DNA of 64,000 nt from Candidatus Rifleibacteriota bacterium. GTDB taxonomy: Bacteria > Muiribacteriota > Ozemobacteria > Ozemobacterales > Ozemobacteraceae. Of this stretch, positions 1 through 6,940 are shown one piece after another. Numbering within the stretch: the stretch's first letter is position 1; every line of letters begins with the position of its first letter. The DNA lies in the NCBI GenBank assembly GCA_012517355.1, contig JAAYVD010000086.1:85275-149274 (forward strand), given 5' to 3'. Below the pieces are notes generated by a model. That model was not told the origin of the DNA and ran no database searches. It saw nothing but the letters and a program-made list of their open reading frames with translations. Both the position numbers and the translations under genes were made by a program.

Positions 1-17
1 CGGCAGGGGGAGAGGGT

Positions 18-233
18 CTACTTCAACCAGGGGGCGGTCTTCTGCGTTTTGGCACCCTGGTTCCGGGCGAGGGAACGCCAGCCGTCTTCCCACCAGATCC
101 GTGAACCCTGCCGCGCGAGGGGCATGGCCTGCGGATGGGGGTGATCGTTCACCGGCGGGGGGATGGTCGGCGCGCGCCCGACGGCCGTCTTCCGTTGCAG
201 ATAGGCCTCGCGGAACAAAGCGAACTTCAGCAT
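18..233 (-). CDS. small hypothetical protein
   Basis: 71-aa ORF starting 4 bp after the stop of the upstream minus-strand ORF (237..506); no recognised domain. Confidence 0.45.
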   Translation of the reverse strand: MLKFALFREAYLQRKTAVGRAPTIPPPVNDHPHPQAMPLARQGSRIWWEDGWRSLARNQGAKTQKTAPWLK

Positions 234-236
234 CGG

Positions 237-506
237 TCAGCCTTTCGAAAACGAGGAGCCGGGCCAGGGCAGCCCGCTCAACTCTTCCAGTTCCACCTTC
301 AGCTTCTGCTGTTGGGAATCGATGGCGTTCAGCCGCTCGATCTCGTCGCGGCACTTGGTGGTGATCGCGTCCTCGATCGCCTTCTCTTCCCGTTTCAGGG
401 CTTCCAGCGAGTTGGTCAGCAGTTTGACCCGTAACATCTGCTCCGTGGTCAACGGCACCTTGGTCGGATTCCGTTTCCGGTTGAACAAGGGAATCAGCAA
501 TCCCAT
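237..506 (-). CDS. small coiled-coil hypothetical protein (MGLLIPLFNRKRNPTK...)
   Basis: Internal ATG at 506 preceded by a GGAGG-like RBS; charged, helical composition (EALKREEKAIEDAITTKCRDEIERL). Confidence 0.55.
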   Translation of the reverse strand: MGLLIPLFNRKRNPTKVPLTTEQMLRVKLLTNSLEALKREEKAIEDAITTKCRDEIERLNAIDSQQQKLKVELEELSGLPWPGSSFSKG

Positions 507-754
507 TTCGTGGCCCTCCTGACCTGTCGAATGCCGGATCCCCACCCACCCGCGGGTCAGGACCCTATTGGAAGCTATCGGCGTCCGGCGGCCCGGAGTT
601 GACACGTTTTTCCGGAGGGGCGGGCGCGTCGTCGAAACCGCTCAGGGAAAGGAGGGCCGCCCCCCTCTGCGGAGGGCCCACCCCAGGACATCACGAACCC
701 GAGCCCCCGCCACCGGGTTGAAGGAACCCGCCGGGTGCGGTATCATGCGGGCCT

Positions 755-928
755 ATGGCAACGCCCACCCCGACCGGGCCCGCGACCGCGGCCCACCCTT
801 CCCGCCTGCCCTGGGCCTTCCTGGCCGCCGGCCTCGCCCTGATGCTGGGCGGCATCTGGCTGGGGGAGACGGCCCGCATCCTGGACAAGGCCACGCAGGT
901 CTGCCTGCAGTGCATCGGCATCGGGTGA
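755..928 (+). CDS. small CxxC-motif membrane protein, CD1871A-family-like
   Basis: 57-aa ORF not in the supplied track: MATPTPTGPATAAHPSRLPWAFLAAGLALMLGGIWLGETARILDKATQVCLQCIGIG*. One TM segment plus C-terminal CxxCIGIG; 7 bp upstream of a 4Fe-4S protein gene. Confidence 0.7.
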   Translation: MATPTPTGPATAAHPSRLPWAFLAAGLALMLGGIWLGETARILDKATQVCLQCIGIG

Positions 929-935
929 ACCGGCG

Positions 936-1925
936 ATGAACCTCCGTCTGCTCGTCCAGCTGGTCGCCTCGGTCGTGACCAACGCCAACCTCAAGGGTTT
1001 CTTCACCGGCAAGATCTACGATGGCGTCCTCAAGCGCGGCTGTGTGCCCACCCTCAACTGCTACAGCTGCCCGGGCGCCCTGTTCTCCTGCCCGGTCGGC
1101 GCCGCCCAGGTCACCCTCACCAGCGGCGGCACCGCCGAGCCGGCCGGCCCCGTCCCCACCCTGCGCGAACGGCTCTGGAACGTCCTGTCCGGCACCCCCT
1201 GGTTCATCCTCGGCTTCATGACGGTCGTCGGCGCCCTTGCCGGGCGGGCGACCTGCGGCTGGCTCTGCCCGTTCGGCCTCCTGCAGGATCTGCTGCACCG
1301 GCTTCCCACGCCGAAATGGCGCCCCCCCAAGGCCATGCGCCTGCTGAAATACCTGTGCCTCGTGGTGCTGGTGGTGCTGATGCCGCTGTTCTGGGTCGAC
1401 TCGTTCGGCTACAGCGAACCCGCCTACTGCAAGTATCTCTGCCCGGCCGGCACCCTCCAGGGAGGCATCCTGCTTCCCCTCCTCAATCCGGATCTCCGCG
1501 GGGTCCTGGGGAAACTCTTCGCCTGGAAGATGACCGTTCTGCTCCTGTTCCTGGCCGCCATGGTCTTCGTCGCCCGCCCGTTCTGCAGCTGGGCCTGCCC
1601 CATCGGGGCCTTCCTGGCCCCGTTCAACCGGGCCAGCCTGCTCCGCCTGCAGGTCGAGGCCGATCGTTGCGTCAAGTGCGGCGCCTGCCGGAAGGTCTGC
1701 GTCGCCGGCCTCGACCCGGTGACCGAACTCGACTCGGGCGATTGCGTCCGCTGCCTCGAGTGCGCCCGCGTCTGCCCGCTCCACCTGATCCATGCGGAAG
1801 CCCCGTTCCTCCCCGCGCCCACCCGAACCCGACCGGATGGCGCCCAGCCTGGAGGCGCCCAGCCTGGAGGCGCCCAGCCAGCAACGGTGTCCGATACCTC
1901 CGCCCCCACCGCCGATTCCCACTGA
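936..1925 (+). CDS. membrane 4Fe-4S binding protein (NapH/YccM-like)
   Basis: CVPTLNCYSCPGALFSCPVGA, two CxxxCP membrane motifs and two 4Fe-4S motifs (CVKCGACRKVC, CVRCLECARVCP). Confidence 0.88.
   Translation: MNLRLLVQLVASVVTNANLKGFFTGKIYDGVLKRGCVPTLNCYSCPGALFSCPVGAAQVTLTSGGTAEPAGPVPTLRERLWNVLSGTPWFILGFMTVVGALAGRATCGWLCPFGLLQDLLHRLPTPKWRPPKAMRLLKYLCLVVLVVLMPLFWVDSFGYSEPAYCKYLCPAGTLQGGILLPLLNPDLRGVLGKLFAWKMTVLLLFLAAMVFVARPFCSWACPIGAFLAPFNRASLLRLQVEADRCVKCGACRKVCVAGLDPVTELDSGDCVRCLECARVCPLHLIHAEAPFLPAPTRTRPDGAQPGGAQPGGAQPATVSDTSAPTADSH
1839..1880 (+). repeat. 15-bp tandem repeat (GGCGCCCAGCCTGGA, about 2.8 copies) in the C-terminal coding region
   Basis: Read directly; encodes GGAQPGGAQPGGAQP. 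Confidence 0.85.
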
Positions 1926-1976
1926 CGGCCCCGGCCACCGCCGGGCCTCATCCCATCAATCACTGGAGGTCACCCC

Positions 1977-2675
1977 ATGAACCGTTTCTCCCTGCTCCTG
2001 CTCGCCGGCCTCTGCCTGGCCGGCTCCGCGCTTTCCGCCCAGACCGGCCCCGCCCCTGCGTTCACGCTCGCCGCCATCGACGGCACCCCCATTTCTCTCG
2101 AATCGTACAAGGGGAAGATCGTCATCCTCGATTTCTGGGCCATCCTCTGCCCCCCCTGCCGGGCCGAGATCCCCGGGTTCATCGCCATCCACGACAAGTA
2201 CAAGGAAAAGGGCGTCGTGATCATCGGCCTGTCCCTGGACAAGGAACTCGGCAAGCTCAAGACCTTCGTCGCCGAGAACAAGATCACCTACCCCATCGCC
2301 ATGGCGAACAAGGAGGTGCAGAACGCCTACGGCAACGTCCAGGCCATTCCCACCACCTTCATCCTCGACCGGAACCACGTCATCGTGAAAAAGCACGTCG
2401 GCTTCACCACCCAGGCCGTCTTCGAATCCGACCTGGACGAGATCCTCAAAGCCCAGCCTCCCATCGCCGACCCCGCATCGGGCACCCCACCCAGCGACGC
2501 CTCCTCTTCGGCCGCTCCCGCCACGAATGCCTCCCCTGCAGCCGAACCTGCCCCCGCCGCGCCCGTGACCACGACACCCGCCGCCGAACCGCCCGCCGCC
2601 GAGCCCTCCATCGCTCCGGCCACGCCCGACTCCCCGGCCGACCAGCCGGCCGCCTCCCCAACCTCCCAGCCCTGA
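1977..2675 (+). CDS. TlpA-like thioredoxin-fold protein with Ala/Pro/Thr-rich C-terminal tail
   Basis: Signal peptide, DFWAILCPPCRAEIPGF active site, cis-Pro IPTTFILD; low-complexity tail of about 75 aa. Confidence 0.9.
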   Translation: MNRFSLLLLAGLCLAGSALSAQTGPAPAFTLAAIDGTPISLESYKGKIVILDFWAILCPPCRAEIPGFIAIHDKYKEKGVVIIGLSLDKELGKLKTFVAENKITYPIAMANKEVQNAYGNVQAIPTTFILDRNHVIVKKHVGFTTQAVFESDLDEILKAQPPIADPASGTPPSDASSSAAPATNASPAAEPAPAAPVTTTPAAEPPAAEPSIAPATPDSPADQPAASPTSQP

Positions 2676-2823
2676 CCGCGGGGCATCCTCCCCGACGGCC
2701 AATCCCCGGCCAGGGAAGGGTTTCCCGTTTCACAGCAGGAACGTTCCGGTCTTTGCAAAAAGGGGAACGTCCTTGTTGCCGCCGATGGACGCGGAAGAAC
2801 AACGATCCGCTCGAAGGCTATCA

Positions 2824-2930
2824 AACCCGCGGAGCGGGGTTCCCGCCAGATGAACGCGGAAGCGTTCACCTGGCCGCAAGATGGGTCCAGGGGCTGTGCC
2901 CCTGGTGGGGTGAAGGGGCAAAGCCCCTTC
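2824..2930. repeat. cluster of four short stem-loops (REP-like)
   Basis: AACCCGC-GGA-GCGGGGTT (2824-2841), GAACGC-GGAA-GCGTTC (2852-2867), CCAGGGGC-TGT-GCCCCTGG (2887-2905), GAAGGGGC-AAA-GCCCCTTC (2912-2930). Confidence 0.75.
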
Positions 2931-3161
2931 GGAAAACCTGGAAACAGATCCTCGCGGGGAAGCGCTGACACCTTTCCGCCTCGATCCGCCCTGATCTGCC
3001 CTCATCCGCGTTCGGCCACGGCCGACGGTTTCCCATACGGTCCCTCAGCAGCCGGGTTTGCCCAAGGCCCGGCCCGCCCGACCGATCTGGCGATCAGTCC
3101 CAGTGGTCTCATCCGGAGCCAGATTCCAGAGCTCCGCACCATTGCCGACGGGGCGGCCGAA

Positions 3162-3205
3162 CGACCTGCAAGGTCGATCGTGACAGAGGACAAGTCCCCT
3201 GTCAC
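3162..3205. repeat. two adjacent hairpins in the convergent intergenic region
   Basis: CGACCT-GCA-AGGTCG (3162-3176) and GTGACAG...CTGTCAC (3180-3205). Confidence 0.6.
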
Positions 3206-3314
3206 GGTCGAAGTTGGGGGTTGGTCCTGCCGGGCTCATTCGGCCGGCAAGGGGATCCGCTGGGATTTCCCCAAAAGACAACGGTGACGCTGGACGAGCG
3301 TTTCCCGCCGGGCG

Positions 3315-5141
3315 TCAGCGCAAAACGCAGCCGTCGAGCCAGACCGCCCCGCCGGCGGGAACGGCCGCCACGAACCGCAGACCAAGGGCGCGGGCCATCC
3401 GTTTCTCCTCACCTTCGAACGCCAGCCGGGTCTTGAAGCCGGTGACCTGCCACAGGTCGCCCTTGGTGGTGAACTCCTTGTCGACCAGGCGGCGGGCCAG
3501 GGGGTTGCCGGCCTCGTCGAGCAGTTCGAGCAGGCACCGGCCCTTGATCTCGCCCGTGCCGCAGTAATGGAAGGTCCCCTGCACCTCCTGGCCCTCTTTC
3601 AGCGAATCCAAGGGGATCGGCGCGAACTCGACCTCGGTCTCCGGTGAGCCCTCGGCCCCCGCCAGGCGCACCGCCGCATATCCGGTCCTGAACCGTTGCA
3701 GGTCGCGGCTGACCCGGCCGGGAGTCCCGCTGACCCCCGCCGGCAGCCCGTCGGGGCCGCCATATTCGAAATCGCCGGCCGCCAGCAGGTTGGCCGGCGG
3801 GGTGTAGTCGACGCGCCGCAGGGTCAGATCGTCGAACCAGGCGGCCCCCTTCGACATCGGCCCGTTCTGCAGGATGATCTGGATGAACGCCGTGTCAGGC
3901 TGGAACTGCCGGTGGGCATCGCCGCCCCTCTCGAAAACACCTTGTACTTTTACCCACGATGTGGTAGCCGATTGGTTGGCCAGCACCGGCCAGATGAACC
4001 CGCGCAGCCGTTTCTTCGCGTCGAGCAACTGGGCCCCGATGCTGATCTTCTGCGAGCCGTCCTCGCCCCGCACCCACCCCGTGAAGGTCAGGCGGGTCTC
4101 GGGCCTGACCGGGATCAGCTCCGACAAGACGCGCACCGGCCGCAACTGCGCCTCGGCCGTCACCTGCAGGCAACGCCGCCCGGTCACCACCGCCCCCTCG
4201 GCCAGCTGGGCCCGCCCGTCCTTGACCGTCCAGGCGTCGGGCATCCCCTTCCCCGCCAGGTCGGTCTCGAAACTGCCGTTCTGCAGCAGGTTCTCCTGCA
4301 CGTCCGACAGGATGTTGAACGAGAGGGTGAAGTCCTTCGTCTCGGGCACCTGGAACCGCGCCAGGTTTTTCCGGGCGTTCTCGACGCGGTCCTGCGACGG
4401 CGGGTGCGTGCTGAGATACTGCAACAGCCCTTTCTCGCCCTTCCCGAACTTGGCGACGAACTTCTGCCAGACCACCACCTGCGCCGACGGGTTGAATCCC
4501 GCCGCGAACATTTTGGCCTGGCCGAGGTCGTCCGCCTCGTCCTCGTCCTCGCGCGAGAACTTCAGCATGGTCAGCGCCCCCACCACCTGGCCCCAGGTCT
4601 CGCGGTCGCGCCGGTTCTTGACCGCCTGCTGCAACAGCATCTGGAAGGCCGCGTTCTGCCGCAACTGTTTGAGGGAATGGCGCCGCTCGGCGTGGGCCAG
4701 TTCGTGGGCGAAGATCGCGGCCAGCTCGTCGTCCGACCCCACGAAGTCGAGCATACCCTTGTAGATGAAGATGTTCCCGCCCGGGATGGCGAAGGCGTTG
4801 ACCGTCGAGCCCTCGTAGACCGTCAGGTCGTAATCGAACCCCCGGTCGCGGAACTGGGGCTTGACCCGGTTGAACACTGAGTTGGCCCACCGCAGGGCCT
4901 CGGGGTCCTTCACCTTCTTGTTCGTCAGGTTGAGGAACCACTTGGCTTCCTGGCCGAACCGCTTCTCGGCCTTCACGTCACCCACCAGCCAGAGCATCAT
5001 GTTGACCTCCTGGTAGGTCGTATAGACCTTCACCAGGTCCTGCAAAAGGTTCCTGGCCGGCGCGGGGGCCGGAGCGACGAGGGTCAGGACGAGCGACAAA
5101 ACCAGCGACAGGATCATGGCGGTGGGGTGGCAACGGGTCAT
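3315..5141 (-). CDS. M48-family metalloprotease with C-terminal CBM-like beta-sandwich domains
   Basis: HELAHAERRH zinc motif, signal peptide after MTRCHPTAM, two NGSFE/AGDFE...P.. domain starts in the C-terminal half. Confidence 0.88.
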   Translation of the reverse strand: MTRCHPTAMILSLVLSLVLTLVAPAPAPARNLLQDLVKVYTTYQEVNMMLWLVGDVKAEKRFGQEAKWFLNLTNKKVKDPEALRWANSVFNRVKPQFRDRGFDYDLTVYEGSTVNAFAIPGGNIFIYKGMLDFVGSDDELAAIFAHELAHAERRHSLKQLRQNAAFQMLLQQAVKNRRDRETWGQVVGALTMLKFSREDEDEADDLGQAKMFAAGFNPSAQVVVWQKFVAKFGKGEKGLLQYLSTHPPSQDRVENARKNLARFQVPETKDFTLSFNILSDVQENLLQNGSFETDLAGKGMPDAWTVKDGRAQLAEGAVVTGRRCLQVTAEAQLRPVRVLSELIPVRPETRLTFTGWVRGEDGSQKISIGAQLLDAKKRLRGFIWPVLANQSATTSWVKVQGVFERGGDAHRQFQPDTAFIQIILQNGPMSKGAAWFDDLTLRRVDYTPPANLLAAGDFEYGGPDGLPAGVSGTPGRVSRDLQRFRTGYAAVRLAGAEGSPETEVEFAPIPLDSLKEGQEVQGTFHYCGTGEIKGRCLLELLDEAGNPLARRLVDKEFTTKGDLWQVTGFKTRLAFEGEEKRMARALGLRFVAAVPAGGAVWLDGCVLR

Positions 5142-5290
5142 GACAAGGCACTCCATCGGAAAATTTTTCCAGCAGGGCCGAAAGGCCATCCGTGGAAAAC
5201 GGACGGCTCCCCCGGCGGATTTCGCAGACATGCCCTGGTTGTACTCCTTCGGGAATCGTGGTGTCAAAGCCTGTTGCCGGAAAAAAACTT

Positions 5291-5306
5291 TGGCACGAGG
5301 GTGGCA
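5291..5306 (+). promoter_or_regulatory. candidate sigma-54 -24/-12 promoter for the xanthine dehydrogenase-like operon
   Basis: TGGCACGAGGGTGGCA versus consensus TGGCACGNNNNTTGCW (one mismatch in the -12 block); 72 bp before the ATG at 5378. Confidence 0.45.
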
Positions 5307-5377
5307 TTTCCAAAAAGACCTGTTTATACTGGTGCCACTGTTTGCCCTGAATCCGTGCCAGAACAGAAGGGGGAGGC

Positions 5378-6235
5378 ATGCTCAAGAATCTGACCCACGT
5401 CCACCGCCCCTCGACCATCGAGGAGGCCTGCGCGTTGCTGGCGGCCCAGGACCGCAAGAACGTCGCCCTGGCGGGCGGCACCTTCCTCGCCGAGTCCGCC
5501 GACCTCACCATCCAGGGCCTGGTCGACCTGTCCCGCCTCGAACTCGGCTACATCCGCGACACCGGGACGGGTTACGCCATCGGGGCCATGACCCCCGTCC
5601 AGGACGTCTTCAAGTCCCCCGTCCTGCAAGGACCCTCCGGAAAGTTGTTGAAGGCCGCCACCGGCCGGATCGGCTCCACCCTCCTCCGCCACGCCATCAC
5701 CGTCGGCGGGAACCTCGTCTGCGTCTTCCCCTGGTCGGACCTGCCCCCCGCCCTCCTCGCCCTCGACGCCGAGGTGCAGATCCGCAAGGGCATCCCCAAG
5801 CGGACGGTCCCCGTGCAGACCCTCCTCGAGCGCAACCCCCGCGACTTCCTCGACCGCGCCGAACTGGTCACCGAAATCATCGTCCCCGCCTTCGGGCCGG
5901 GCACCGGCACCAGTTTCACCAAGTTCGCCAAGACCGCCAACGACTACGGACTGGCCACCGTGGCCGTCCGCCTGACCCTCCGCCAGGGCCTGATCCGCGA
6001 AGCCCGCCTCGCCATCAGCGGCGCCACCAAGCGGCCGGTCCGCCGCCCCGCGGCCGAGGCCTGGCTGGAAGGGCTCGCCCCCACCCCCGCCCTGTTCGCC
6101 GAGGCCGGCGTTCGCGCCGCCCAGGACCTCGACCTGACCCAGGACTTCCGCGCCAGCAAGGAATACCGCTCTGAGATCCTGCCCGTCCTGGTCCGCCGCG
6201 GCCTCGAAGAGGCCCTGCGCCAGGTCACGGCGTGA
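5378..6235 (+). CDS. xanthine dehydrogenase-family FAD-binding subunit
   Basis: ALLAAQDRKNVALAGGTFL, RIGSTLLRHAITVGGNL; first gene of the FAD/2Fe-2S/Mo set. Confidence 0.9.
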   Translation: MLKNLTHVHRPSTIEEACALLAAQDRKNVALAGGTFLAESADLTIQGLVDLSRLELGYIRDTGTGYAIGAMTPVQDVFKSPVLQGPSGKLLKAATGRIGSTLLRHAITVGGNLVCVFPWSDLPPALLALDAEVQIRKGIPKRTVPVQTLLERNPRDFLDRAELVTEIIVPAFGPGTGTSFTKFAKTANDYGLATVAVRLTLRQGLIREARLAISGATKRPVRRPAAEAWLEGLAPTPALFAEAGVRAAQDLDLTQDFRASKEYRSEILPVLVRRGLEEALRQVTA

Positions 6236-6246
6236 AGGAGGCCGTC

Positions 6247-6708
6247 ATGAAACTCACCCTGACCATCAACGGGAAACTGCGCTCGATCGAGATCGCCCCG
6301 AACGTCATGCTCCTCGACGTCCTGCGCGCCGCCGGCTACAAGGGCGTCAAGAAGGGCTGCGGGGAAGGCAGCTGCGGCGCCTGCGCCGTGCTCATCGACG
6401 GCCGCCCCCGCAATTCCTGCCTGACCTTCGCCGCCCAGTGCGAAGGGAGCGAGGTCCTCACCGTCGAGGGCCTGGGCACCCCCGAGAACCCGCATCCCCT
6501 CCAGGATGCCTTCGTCCGCCACGGCGCGACCCAGTGCGGGTATTGCAACCCCGGCTCGCTGATCGCCGCCAAGTCCCTCCTCGACCACACGCCCGCCCCC
6601 ACCTGGGAGGACGTGAAGGAAGCCCTCGACGGCAACCTCTGCCGTTGCACCGGTTACGTGAAACGCATCGAGGCGGTCCTAGACGCCGCTTCGTTGGGGA
6701 AAAAATAA
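6247..6708 (+). CDS. xanthine dehydrogenase-family (2Fe-2S) subunit
   Basis: GCGEGSCGACAVLIDG and CGYCNPGSLIAAKSLL...GNLCRCTGY motifs; AAGGAGG RBS before the ATG. Confidence 0.93.
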   Translation: MKLTLTINGKLRSIEIAPNVMLLDVLRAAGYKGVKKGCGEGSCGACAVLIDGRPRNSCLTFAAQCEGSEVLTVEGLGTPENPHPLQDAFVRHGATQCGYCNPGSLIAAKSLLDHTPAPTWEDVKEALDGNLCRCTGYVKRIEAVLDAASLGKK

Positions 6709-6727
6709 CAACAGAAAGGGAACCACC

Positions 6728-6940
6728 ATGCCTATCGCCAAAACCACCAAGAAGCCCGTCGCCAAGAAAGCCGCCCCCGCCAAGAAGGCCCCCGCCAAGA
6801 AGGCCCCCGCCAAGAAGGCCGTCGCCAAGAAGGCCCCCGCCAAGAAGGCCGCCCCCGCCAAGAAGGCCGCCCCCGCCAAGAAGGCCGTCGCCAAGAAGGC
6901 CCCCGCCAAGAAGCCCGTGGCGACAAAAGGGAAGAAGTGA
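6728..6940 (+). CDS. histone H1-like Lys/Ala/Pro-rich repeat protein
   Basis: 70-aa ORF of AKKAP/AKKAV repeats; RBS-like aaaggga upstream; TGATG overlap with the next gene. Confidence 0.75.
   Translation: MPIAKTTKKPVAKKAAPAKKAPAKKAPAKKAVAKKAPAKKAAPAKKAAPAKKAVAKKAPAKKPVATKGKK
6760..6915 (+). repeat. 15-bp tandem-repeat array (GCCAAGAAGGCCCCC and variants)
   Basis: Successive AKKAP/AKKAV/AKKAAP units read directly. Confidence 0.85.

Noticed and set aside
6760-6930. AKKAP repeats as a CRISPR or mobile-element repeat
   Set aside because: Repeats are in frame, codon-periodic and preceded by an RBS; they fit a coding tandem repeat.
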